From: Bacteroidota bacterium
GTDB lineage: Bacteria > Bacteroidota > Ignavibacteria > UBA10030 > UBA8401
Assembly: GCA_013361065.1 (NCBI GenBank)
Contig: JABWAK010000007.1
Location: forward strand, 1-49,310
Length of the DNA: 49,310 bases
Reading direction: 5' to 3'
The translations under genes and the position numbers were made by a program. Under the pieces are notes generated by a model that did not search any database, was not told where the DNA came from, and was given only the letters and a program-made list of their open reading frames with translations. Shown piece by piece: positions 41,757 to 49,310 of this stretch (the stretch's first letter is position 1; every line of letters starts with the position of its first letter).

Positions 41757-44700
41757 GCTGTTCCTTCGCCGGAATGGTGATGAGAAGCCGGGTGCCCGCG
41801 CCCGGTGCCGATTCGATGCGGAGGTCGCCGCCGAGGATGCGCGCCCGTTCCGCGATCCCTTCCAGTCCGAGACCGCTGCCGGCGGAGCGGACCGTCCGCT
41901 GCACCGGATCGAATCCGGTTCCGTTATCGCGCACCTCCAGCTGCAGGAACGCATCGTGACGTTCCACGGTCACCTGCACGACGGATGCTTTCGAATGCTT
42001 GGTGATATTGTTCAGCGCTTCCTGGACGATGCGGTAGAGATGGATCTCGTTCTCCTGCGGCAGCAGGCCGTCGATCTCATCCACGGCACCCGTGACCGAT
42101 GCGGAGGATGACTCGGCATGGAGACGGAGCAGCGACTGCAGCGCCCGTGTGAGACCGATGCGGTCCAGCAGGTACGGCCGCAGGTTATGGGTGATCTGTT
42201 TCACTTCCTGGATGGCGCTGGTGGAGGAAGCGAGGATGACATCGATCTGTTCCTTCATCCATGCCTGGTCCGCCGGACGTTCCGCCGCCATGCCGGCGCG
42301 GTTCTTGATGGAGAGCAGACTCTGGCTGATACTGTCATGCAGTTCATGCGCGATGCGTTTCCGTTCGGTCTCCTGCCGGTTGATGAGCTGCCGGGAGAAT
42401 TGCTCCTGCTGTGCGTTGGCTCGTTTCAGTGCCGAAACGCGACGGTAGTAGATGACGGGTCCGACCGTCAGGAAGAAGAGCACGGCCGCCAGGCGGAACC
42501 ACCACGTGGCATACCACGGCGGCAGGACGGTGATAGTGAGGAGCGCCTCCTCCCCTTCCTTGCCGAGGATATCCTGAGAACGGACGCGGAAGCGGTACGT
42601 GCCGGGATCGAGGTTCGTGTATTCCTTCCGGTTCTCGGTGGTCCAGGAGGACCAGTGATGCTCGAATCCGTCCATCCAGTACTGATATTTCGTCCGCTCC
42701 TCATCTCCATACGCATTGGCGGAGACAGTGAACCGGAACGAATTCTGGTCATGCGTCACTGTAACGACGCCGCTCCGGTCGCCGGCGACCAATGAATCGC
42801 TCCCGAGCAACTGCACCCGGTCGATGGAGGTACGGAACGGTGCGGCACGCGCCGGCGAGACAGAAGGATCGTACCGGAGAAGACCGGACGTGGTGGAGAT
42901 CCAACAGAGACCGTTCTGCTCTTCGTGCACCCATTCCACCCGGACGGCCGGAGGGATGGCGAACGGTAGCGGGACCGGGGAGAAGGTGCCGTCCGGCCGG
43001 GGTTCCCACCGCATCAGCCGGTACCCGCCCGGTTCCTCAATGAAGAGCCAATATGCTCCGTTCAGCGCACGGTCCACCGCATAGATGCCGGCAGGTGCTC
43101 CCGGGAACAGACGGGTGAAGACCGTATCCGGAACGAACCTCTTGTCCGCTTCGGAGAAGGTATAGATCCCGTTCTCGGTCGGGACTGAGAACCGTCCTTC
43201 GACGATGGACGGCGGGTAGAAGGTCAGCGAGGGCAGTCCATGCTCCCGGCCGTAGCGTTCCACCCGTGTGCGGCGAGAGCTCCCTCCTTCCAGGTAGACA
43301 CGAAGGATCCCCTGATTGAACGTGCGCAGCCAGAGCACATCGGGGCGTTCCTCGATCACCTCGTACACATCCTCTGTGATCCCGTCGTACAACCCTTCAT
43401 CCACCCACCGGCCGTTCCGCCGGACCATGGAACTGAGCCCGTACGTTCCGAAGAAGACCCGCTGCGGATCGGCAGCGGACCGCACCAGCGGCAGCGCATA
43501 CCCCTTCGCCGCCAGACGGCCGGCAGTCCCGTTGACCACGAAGACCCCCTGCGATGTGGCGGCGAGCAGATCGCCATCCACCGGGAGTATGAAGGCACAA
43601 TCCTCCCGTACGGCGGAGATGCGGCGGAAGACGGACCGTGTACCGGCGGTGGTCAGCGACCGGACCGATGCATCCTGTTCCATCACAAAGAGGTTCTCCA
43701 CTGTTCCGGCATAGATCCGTCCATCATACCGCAGCGCCATCTTCGTCACGCCGGTGAGTCCTTGTTTGTCACCAAAGAAAGTGACCGGTGCAGGATACCG
43801 GAACCGGGAGATCCCCTGATAGCCGGTCAGCCAGACATTCCCGAATCCGTCATCGTTCACGGAGATGATGGTGGTGTTCTGGAGTCCCGTCTCCTTAGTG
43901 AGCGTCGAGCGGATGTTCCCGAGCGTATCGAAGATGATCAGTCCGTACCCCACCACACCGATGGCGTTCTCGCCGGTGCTGAGGACTGCGCCGCGGTAGG
44001 GACGGAACTGACGGACGATATCATTCAGCGGCGATCGGACCTGTTCGGTCCGCACTCCATCGTATAAGAAGAGACCGTCGTATTTCGTGAAGAGGAAGTA
44101 GCGTCCCTGTGAGGCGGGGAGCAGATCGGAAACAGAGACGGTGCTGAAGAGCGGCGAGGGGTCGAACGGGCGTAGCTGCCAGCCGGTGAGTTCCATCAGT
44201 CCGTTCTGCCGCTCCTGGACCAGCACACGGCGGCCCATGCGGACCATGAATCCGAACTCCTTCGGTGCAGGCCAGGCACGGACCGAATCGCCCTTCACGA
44301 TGAACATGGCGGTGGAGGTCTGCAGATAGACGAATCCGTCCAGCGTATCGATGCACCAGGTCTGTGCGAAATTGCGGAGGGAATCCGGTATCTGTTCCTT
44401 CAGGGAATGGTATTCCACTGTCTGGCGGCCTTCGACAAAGTATCCCAGTTCACCATCACTTCCGGCAAAGATACGCCCCTCCCTGTCCACCGCCAGGGAC
44501 TGCACCGATGCACGGTTCGGGGTGGGATAGAGCGTCCAGGTGACCCCGTTGAATTGCAGCAGACCGTCCGCATTCGCCGCGTAGACCATTCCGCTGCGGG
44601 AGCGGATCACCTGCCACGCATCCCTGTCCGCGCGGTAGCCGCCGGCACTGGGATAGGTCGTTACCGGGATGGCACCGCGGTCATCCTGGGAGGACAACGG

Positions 44701-44757
44701 AAGGGTGAATAAGACGAGGAAGAGCACTATCACAACAGATCCACGGAGACGATTCAG
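41749..44757 (-). CDS. Two-component regulator propeller histidine kinase
   Basis: A sensor kinase of about 1000 residues. A signal-like segment (RLRGSVVIVLFLVLFTLPLS) is followed by a large periplasmic region of Reg_prop-type propeller repeats (GVTWTLYPTPN, FGNVWLTGYQG, DVLWLRTFNQGIL, NGLCWISTTSGLLRYD), a Y_Y_Y domain (KYQYWMDGFEHHW, EYTNLDPGTYRFRVRSQD), one transmembrane helix (WWFRLAAVLFFLTVGPVIYY), and a HisKA_3 kinase (RIAHELHDSISQSLLSIKN; DNGTGFDP; GSGLGLEGIAERA). The start is uncertain: no ATG fits. I use CTG 44757, since a promoter-like TTTT-N19-TATCTTTC lies just upstream; GTG 44733 is the alternative. The open frame to 45066 only reads through repeats. Confidence 0.82.
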   Translation of the reverse strand: MNRLRGSVVIVLFLVLFTLPLSSQDDRGAIPVTTYPSAGGYRADRDAWQVIRSRSGMVYAANADGLLQFNGVTWTLYPTPNRASVQSLAVDREGRIFAGSDGELGYFVEGRQTVEYHSLKEQIPDSLRNFAQTWCIDTLDGFVYLQTSTAMFIVKGDSVRAWPAPKEFGFMVRMGRRVLVQERQNGLMELTGWQLRPFDPSPLFSTVSVSDLLPASQGRYFLFTKYDGLFLYDGVRTEQVRSPLNDIVRQFRPYRGAVLSTGENAIGVVGYGLIIFDTLGNIRSTLTKETGLQNTTIISVNDDGFGNVWLTGYQGISRFRYPAPVTFFGDKQGLTGVTKMALRYDGRIYAGTVENLFVMEQDASVRSLTTAGTRSVFRRISAVREDCAFILPVDGDLLAATSQGVFVVNGTAGRLAAKGYALPLVRSAADPQRVFFGTYGLSSMVRRNGRWVDEGLYDGITEDVYEVIEERPDVLWLRTFNQGILRVYLEGGSSRRTRVERYGREHGLPSLTFYPPSIVEGRFSVPTENGIYTFSEADKRFVPDTVFTRLFPGAPAGIYAVDRALNGAYWLFIEEPGGYRLMRWEPRPDGTFSPVPLPFAIPPAVRVEWVHEEQNGLCWISTTSGLLRYDPSVSPARAAPFRTSIDRVQLLGSDSLVAGDRSGVVTVTHDQNSFRFTVSANAYGDEERTKYQYWMDGFEHHWSSWTTENRKEYTNLDPGTYRFRVRSQDILGKEGEEALLTITVLPPWYATWWFRLAAVLFFLTVGPVIYYRRVSALKRANAQQEQFSRQLINRQETERKRIAHELHDSISQSLLSIKNRAGMAAERPADQAWMKEQIDVILASSTSAIQEVKQITHNLRPYLLDRIGLTRALQSLLRLHAESSSASVTGAVDEIDGLLPQENEIHLYRIVQEALNNITKHSKASVVQVTVERHDAFLQLEVRDNGTGFDPVQRTVRSAGSGLGLEGIAERARILGGDLRIESAPGAGTRLLITIPAKEQHG

Positions 44758-44791
44758 TGAATGATGATTTAGAGTGACATTCTTGACGGGG

Positions 44792-44822
44792 GAAAGATAG
44801 AATAAAGTATGGTAGGATAAAA
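44792..44822 (-). promoter_or_regulatory. Promoter-like element upstream of the propeller kinase
   Basis: Minus strand TTTT (44819-44822), 19 nt, TATCTTTC (44792-44799), close to the TTTG / TAnnTTTG pattern. If real, transcription starts near 44785, which rules out the longer upstream reading frame. Confidence 0.4.
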
Positions 44823-45255
44823 GAGGGAAACGAAGAGCAAATATCAAATGACAAATGACAAATTCCAAATGAGGGCATCGATGCGTGAGAAAAGCAATCC
44901 CGCAGATCGCGCAGATATACGCAGAATATCGCAGAAAGAAAAACAATGAACAATTGACAATCAGGACGACCACGACTCTGGAAGGCCGGTCTTTAGGCCG
45001 GCGATCGTACATAAATGAAAGGAATGGGGTCGCGGAAGAGAACAATTGACAATGGACAATTGACAATCAGGACGATCACGACTATGGTACGCCGGTCTTT
45101 AGGCCGGCGATCATACATGAAGGAAAGAAATGGAGCCGCGGAAGAGAACAATTGACAATGAACAATTGACAATTGAAAATTGAAAGCAGGGGCAATTCAT
45201 AATGCAGAATGGCGCAGAATTGAAGTCAAGAAAAGCACAGGACGAAGACAGTAGC
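44823..45255. repeat. Repeat-filled spacer upstream of the propeller kinase
   Basis: About 430 bp without a gene: a CAAATATCAAATGACAAATG / CCCGCAGATCGCGCAGATAT unit (44835-44945), then two back-to-back copies of the 90-bp element with the GCCGGTC-TTTA-GGCCGGC hairpin (44962-45060 and 45067-45160), each bordered by ACAATTGACAATGGACAATT runs. Confidence 0.85.
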
Positions 45256-45366
45256 CGCGATGGGTCATCGCGGTGAACTGCGATGTGAGGGAAGTCGCGC
45301 AGCGTTGCAGACATCCGATGTCTCTGTGCAATTGCGTTGGAGACATCGGATGTCGGACAAGGCGCG
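45256..45366 (-). repeat. Conserved palindromic 3' element, copy 2
   Basis: The near-identical partner of 35161-35269, right behind the stop of the 1110-residue T9SS cargo gene. Here the dyad GACATCCGATGTCTC (45310-45324) / GAGACATCGGATGTC (45340-45354) is perfect over 15 bp with a 15-nt loop. Confidence 0.75.
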
Positions 45367-48300
45367 TTATTTCATGAGGAGCATCTTGCGGGTCTGGGTG
45401 AACGAGCCGGTGCGGAGGGTGTAGAAATAGATGCCGCTCGGCAGATGCGCAGCATCGAACCGGGCGGTATGTTCACCGGCGGAACGGACGCCGTTGACGA
45501 GCACGGCGACCTCTTTGCCGAGCATGTCATAGACCTTGAGGGTGACCATTCCCGCTGCAGGAAGCTGATACTGGATGCTGGATGCCGGATTGAAAGGATT
45601 GGGATAGTTCTGTCCCAGCGCGTAGGAGGTAATGACATGCTCCACGAACGCTTCCACGGCACCGGTGTATTCGAACTTCCCGTCACGGTCGATCTGCTTC
45701 AGACGGTACTGCACCTTCCCCTTCGCCGAACCATCGGTGAAGGAATAGGTCTGCGGAGCATTGGTCGTACCATGCCCCTCCACGAATCCGATCCTGGTCC
45801 ATCCGCCGGACATCATCCGCTCCACGTCAAATCCAAGATTGTCCTGCTCCGTTGATGTGCTCCACGCCAGTTCCACTCCTTTCCCTTTCACCGCTGCGGT
45901 GAAGGAGGTGAATTCCACCGGAAGAGCGGGAGTCGTTCCAAGATTCGATTCCACATAGAAATCACGGTCATTGTCATCGGTGTCGTATCCGCTGCCGTTC
46001 ACACCGGCATTGAAGACGCCATCATTGTTCCTTCGACGGACGCTGCTGGTGTTGCTCGGTGCGGGCGCATTGGCCGTCCCTTCGCGTTCGTTCGCCGCGG
46101 TACCATAGCCGATGAAATCGACCACATCGACATCGGCAACACCGGTGGCAGCGGTTGTATTACTCACCAGCGCGACCTTCCCGGCCGTACCGGACATATT
46201 CACACCGGTATTGGTCACGACCGGGGTGAACGGCAATGCAGAACCGGTAGCACCGCTGGCAAGCGAGATCCCATAATAGGCCCCCGCCGCAATGCTGCCG
46301 GTGAGCGGAGTGACGCCGCTGAAGGAGCCGGTAGATGATGCGTATTGCACGGACCAGGTCGACACATTGACCGCGGATCCGGTCGGATTATAGAGGATGA
46401 TATAGTCATGCGTATACGGTGCACCGCTGTTCCCGCCGCCGCCGTACACCTCGGCGATCACCACATGCGAAGCCACAGAACTGCCGGTCGTTTTCTGGTT
46501 ACCGGTCGGCGGTGCGGTCAGCCGATAGTTCTCGGCTGTACCGGTGCCATTGTACTCATAGACGGTCACATAATACGTGGTGCCGGCCGTAAGACCGGTC
46601 ACGGTGACGGATGTACCGGAACCGTTGTAGACCACATAATTCTTGTTGCTGACAGCACCGACCGTATCGCCGGATTTGAAGATGCTGTTCGCCGTATAGG
46701 TCTTCCCGTCCAGCGCAAGACCGTTCACCGCTGCGCCGGAGCGGAGAACGACGAGACGGTTGGCCCCGTTGCCATTCGTCCAGGAGATATCCATCTGCGT
46801 ATTTGTGACATTAGCGAACTGGATGCCGGAGGCGGACGAGGTCGGCTCCGATGCGGCGGTCGAGGCCGTGATCGTGTTGGAATTCGCGCTGGCGCCGACA
46901 GCATTCACTGCACGGACGCGATAGTAGTAGGTCGTGTTGGCAGAGAGACCGGTCACCGCTTCGCTCGTGGTGAGCGAGGAATCCGTAACGACAATGGTGG
47001 AGAAATCGCTGTTGGATGCGACATCGTACGCATAATAGGTGGTGCCGGAAACGCTGTTCCAGCGGACCGTGAAGCCGTCCTGGATGATGGAATTGGCAGC
47101 GATGGCGGTCGGAGCGCCGAGGAGCGTCAGCTGACTGTTCGTGCCGGCGGTGGCATAATAGTTCTGGGACGAACCGGTGCCGACATTGTATTCGTACACC
47201 GCCACATGATAGGTGGTATTGGCGGAGAGACCGCTGACGGTCACCGAAGTGCCGGTGCCATTATAGACGATCTTGTTCCCGCTCCCCTGATCCGTTGCTG
47301 CGGAGAAATCAGCATCAACACCGGATGGAGCAGCAGCATCGGTCGGAGTATAGGAGACCGCGGAGCCGGAGCGGACGACCGCGATACGGCTGCCGCCGTT
47401 CCCGCCGGAGAAGTTGACCACGAGCGACGTGCTGCCGAGTGTTCCGAACGAGACGGTGGAGGCGGTGGTCGGCTCGGTGGCGATGGATGTTCCGCTCACA
47501 CCCTGATTCTGTGTGGTTGCATTCGTGCTGGCATGCGTGATATTCAGCGAACCGGTAGCGCCGGCCGCGGACTGCGGTGCATAGACGACATACACTGTCG
47601 TGGAAGAGACCGTGCCGTCGGTCGGGGTCAGGGAGAGTGAACTCTCATAATTGCTGCCGCTCGTGGTCGAAACAGAGAAACCGCTCGGTGCGGTAATGAC
47701 AATATTGTCCTCCAGATTCAAACCGCTCACCGTATAGGACTGTTCGGAGGATTGACTGCCGGTGACCACATTGCCGAACGAATTCAGGGAGCCGACCACA
47801 GCAATAGAAGGAGAGGTCGGCGTCGTGCCGGTGCCGTTCACAGCCACATTGAACGTGGTGACACCAGTGGCAGCAACGGTAATATTCCCGCTGAATGCTT
47901 GGACAGCATTGGGGGCGAACTTCACATAAATACTCGTTGTAGATACAGTACCACTGGAGGGAGAAACTGTCAATGAGGAGGAATAGCCAGATGACGAGTT
48001 TGTCGAAACTTGAAATCCAGTCGGTGCCGTAATTGTGATGTCCGAAGTCAAGTTAGTTCCGGCAACAGTAAACGAATGAGCTGAAGAAAGACTTCCAGAC
48101 TCAATACTCCCAAACGCTCCATTAAACGCAATGGATGTTGTATCAACAGTAAGAGTGGAAGAGAGAACGCCAGTTAGTTTAATATCATCTACCCGATACG
48201 AAACTGTTGAATTTTTACTAAATTTTAATCTGAGATTTGAGGTTGACGGTATAGTGCCGGTTGCGGTCTTTAGAGTCCAAGTATTTGCTGAAATCGTCGA

Positions 48301-48699
48301 ATTAACGGTTAAAGCAGTATAATTCGTTCCATCCGTACTATACTCTACTGTCAACATATTATTTGCTGTAGTAGCTAACACCCCGAAAGAAAGAGTTAAC
48401 GAACTATAAGCCGATGTATTAATTCCAGATATGGTTAACTCTTTTGCGTTGCCACCGCTTGTTCCAAAAAAGACATTACCGCTTCCACTAGAGCCCGAAT
48501 ATCCAGACGAAGCTGTTGTCGTCCGAACATCTGCTGTCCCTGAAAATGTAAAAGTTCCGTTATTCTGCCATCCTGTATAGGATGAAACTGCAGTTGTAGC
48601 AGAAGGAGATCCTACATTCTCAGATAACAAAGTGACCTGAGCAAACGCTATAAATCCAAATAATTGGAACAAGACAATATTTCGAAGCAACATCATCAT
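45367..48699 (-). CDS. Surface protein with Ig-like, fibronectin III and lamin-tail domains and T9SS sorting domain
   Basis: A 1110-residue exported protein. Signal peptide to about residue 20 (LFQLFGFIAFAQ); a beta-rich N-terminal domain (GWQNNGTFTFSGTADVR, NVFFGTSGGNAKELTI); two related roughly 100-residue Ig-like repeats (SDITITAPTGFQVST; DNIVITAPSGFSVST); three to four fibronectin III-like domains (SGLSANTTYHVAVYEYN, TGLSANTTYYYRVRAVN, TGLTAGTTYYVTVYEYN); a lamin-tail domain (VVIAEVYGGGGNSGAPYTHD, YIILYNPTGSAVNVSTWSV); then the T9SS tail (GQNYPNPFNPASSIQYQLP, KVYDMLGKEVAVLVNG). Base composition changes sharply inside the gene: the 5' 700 bp are AT-rich, the rest GC-rich. The start is the first of three ATGs at 48699. 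Confidence 0.86.
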   Translation of the reverse strand: MMMLLRNIVLFQLFGFIAFAQVTLLSENVGSPSATTAVSSYTGWQNNGTFTFSGTADVRTTTASSGYSGSSGSGNVFFGTSGGNAKELTISGINTSAYSSLTLSFGVLATTANNMLTVEYSTDGTNYTALTVNSTISANTWTLKTATGTIPSTSNLRLKFSKNSTVSYRVDDIKLTGVLSSTLTVDTTSIAFNGAFGSIESGSLSSAHSFTVAGTNLTSDITITAPTGFQVSTNSSSGYSSSLTVSPSSGTVSTTSIYVKFAPNAVQAFSGNITVAATGVTTFNVAVNGTGTTPTSPSIAVVGSLNSFGNVVTGSQSSEQSYTVSGLNLEDNIVITAPSGFSVSTTSGSNYESSLSLTPTDGTVSSTTVYVVYAPQSAAGATGSLNITHASTNATTQNQGVSGTSIATEPTTASTVSFGTLGSTSLVVNFSGGNGGSRIAVVRSGSAVSYTPTDAAAPSGVDADFSAATDQGSGNKIVYNGTGTSVTVSGLSANTTYHVAVYEYNVGTGSSQNYYATAGTNSQLTLLGAPTAIAANSIIQDGFTVRWNSVSGTTYYAYDVASNSDFSTIVVTDSSLTTSEAVTGLSANTTYYYRVRAVNAVGASANSNTITASTAASEPTSSASGIQFANVTNTQMDISWTNGNGANRLVVLRSGAAVNGLALDGKTYTANSIFKSGDTVGAVSNKNYVVYNGSGTSVTVTGLTAGTTYYVTVYEYNGTGTAENYRLTAPPTGNQKTTGSSVASHVVIAEVYGGGGNSGAPYTHDYIILYNPTGSAVNVSTWSVQYASSTGSFSGVTPLTGSIAAGAYYGISLASGATGSALPFTPVVTNTGVNMSGTAGKVALVSNTTAATGVADVDVVDFIGYGTAANEREGTANAPAPSNTSSVRRRNNDGVFNAGVNGSGYDTDDNDRDFYVESNLGTTPALPVEFTSFTAAVKGKGVELAWSTSTEQDNLGFDVERMMSGGWTRIGFVEGHGTTNAPQTYSFTDGSAKGKVQYRLKQIDRDGKFEYTGAVEAFVEHVITSYALGQNYPNPFNPASSIQYQLPAAGMVTLKVYDMLGKEVAVLVNGVRSAGEHTARFDAAHLPSGIYFYTLRTGSFTQTRKMLLMK

Positions 48700-48743
48700 A
48701 TTAACATCCTTTATTATCCAAAGATTATTGGGTTAGAATATAG

Positions 48744-48776
48744 TTGTGGCGCCCGGCTCACGCGCAGGCGCCACAA
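48744..48776 (-). terminator. Terminator-like hairpin between the two T9SS cargo genes
   Basis: TTGTGGCGCC (48744-48753) and GGCGCCACAA (48767-48776) form a perfect 10-bp stem with a 13-nt loop, 15 bp after the stop of the upstream gene. No T-run follows. Confidence 0.5.
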
Positions 48777-48790
48777 AAGGAACGGGATGC

Positions 48791-49310
48791 TTATTTCACC
48801 AACATCATTTTCTTGGTGGCGGTGAAATTCGCTGCACGGAGCGTGTAGAAGTACATTCCGCTCGGGAGCGTTGCTGCGTTGAAGGAAGCGGTATTCTCAC
48901 CGGCCGGGCGGACGCCGTTGACGAGCACAGCGACCTCTTTGCCCAGCATATCATAGACCTTCAGCGAGACCGATCCGGAAACGGGAATATGATACTGGAT
49001 GCTGGTTGCTGGATTGAAAGGATTCGGATAGTTCTGTCCCAGACCGAACGACGAGGCAGCACCGGTGCCGTTCACTTCCACGGTCTGGCTGTAGGTGAAC
49101 TTGCCGTCCCGGTCGATCTGTTTCAGGCGGTACGATGCTTTTGCAGCAGCGGAAGCATCGACATAGCTGTAGGACTGGGGAGCATTGGTAGTACCGTGAC
49201 CGTCCACGAATGCGATCTTATTGAACGATCCGCCGGCCACGGAACGCTGCACTTCGAAGCCGAGGTTGTTCTGCTCGGATGCGGTGGTCCAAGAAAGTTT
49301 CACGCCCTGG
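48791..49310 (-). CDS. T9SS cargo protein, C-terminal fragment
   Basis: An open frame that continues past the right edge; about 173 residues are visible. They hold the standard linker of this organism's cargo proteins (LSWTTASEQNNLGFEVQRS, GHGTTNAPQSYSYVD, YRLKQIDRDGKFTYS) and the T9SS type A sorting domain (GQNYPNPFNPATSIQYHIP, VSLKVYDMLGKEVAVLVNG, GMYFYTLRA, KKMMLVK). The passenger domain lies outside the window, so function cannot be given. The GTG near 49303 is internal, not a start. Confidence 0.9.
   Translation of the reverse strand, partial: QGVKLSWTTASEQNNLGFEVQRSVAGGSFNKIAFVDGHGTTNAPQSYSYVDASAAAKASYRLKQIDRDGKFTYSQTVEVNGTGAASSFGLGQNYPNPFNPATSIQYHIPVSGSVSLKVYDMLGKEVAVLVNGVRPAGENTASFNAATLPSGMYFYTLRAANFTATKKMMLVK

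Noticed and set aside
44758-45066. N-terminal extension of the propeller kinase
   Set aside because: It reads through the ACAATTGAC and hairpin repeat elements and lies upstream of the likely promoter.
46345-47640. A 431-residue open frame antisense to the FN3/lamin-tail protein
   Set aside because: Gly/Arg-rich low-complexity mirror of the Thr/Val/Ala repeats on the coding strand.

Overview
The window holds two parts that do not obviously belong together. Positions 1 to about 3.6 kb, all on the minus strand, carry a ribosomal/transcription block: a five-tRNA array (Thr-TGT, Tyr-GTA, Thr-GGT, Gly-TCC, Trp-CCA), rpmG, secE, nusG, rplK, rplA, rplJ and the start of rplL. As far as I can judge from memory, these proteins read like Verrucomicrobia (Opitutae-like) sequences. 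From about 3.7 kb onward everything looks like a member of the FCB group (Ignavibacteria/Bacteroidota-like). That part has several proteins ending in a type IX secretion (T9SS/Por) sorting domain with the NYPNPFNP signature, a PorV/PorQ-like barrel, promoters of the TTTG-N19/20-TAnnTTTG type, and intergenic spaces packed with dispersed AT-rich repeats. Either the contig is a chimera joined in the tRNA array, or the ribosomal block was replaced; I favour the chimera.

Layout after the tRNAs. 3.7-8.3 kb (minus): a DUF2723-type membrane protein and a CBM9/DUF5916-type outer-membrane protein. 8.4-11.1 kb (minus): an ECF sigma factor, a HEAT-repeat anti-sigma protein and a DUF4097-like repeat protein with translational coupling. 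11.2-12.2 kb: a small secreted protein and a small membrane protein, convergent. 12.3-23.6 kb (plus): crotonase, DEAD-box helicase, PaaG-like crotonase, methyltransferase, a phosphofructokinase with pyrophosphate-type residues, the PorV-like barrel, 3-hydroxybutyryl-CoA dehydrogenase, a degenerate paralogue of it behind a histone-H1-like tail, and thymidylate kinase. An archaemetzincin follows at 23.6-24.1 kb on the minus strand.

24.5-31.3 kb (minus) is the most interesting functional unit. It has a membrane-anchored GcvH-like protein with a candidate lipoyl-lysine, a 16-Cys ferredoxin-type subunit, an NrfD/HybB-type quinone-interacting membrane subunit, and a second GcvH-like protein that lacks the lysine but has an N-terminal Cys cluster. 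Behind a terminator-like hairpin come a histidine kinase with two c-type-heme-like motifs in its periplasmic loop and an NtrC-type sigma-54 activator. A sigma-54 -24/-12 element sits in front of the first gene, so the pair probably senses redox state and drives the quinone-linked complex. No catalytic (molybdopterin, hydrogenase) subunit is present.

32.4-49.3 kb (minus): four T9SS cargo proteins (a TIGR03790-like protein, a 1646-residue GLUG/FG-GAP/LamG protein, a 1110-residue FN3/lamin-tail protein and a C-terminal fragment running off the window). A stand-alone receiver protein, a propeller-type hybrid-like histidine kinase and a NarL-type regulator lie among them. Long spacers here (about 1 kb at 31.4-32.4 and 34.1-35.3 kb) contain only repeats. 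Strings of short stop-poor ORFs in these spacers are repeat translations, not genes.
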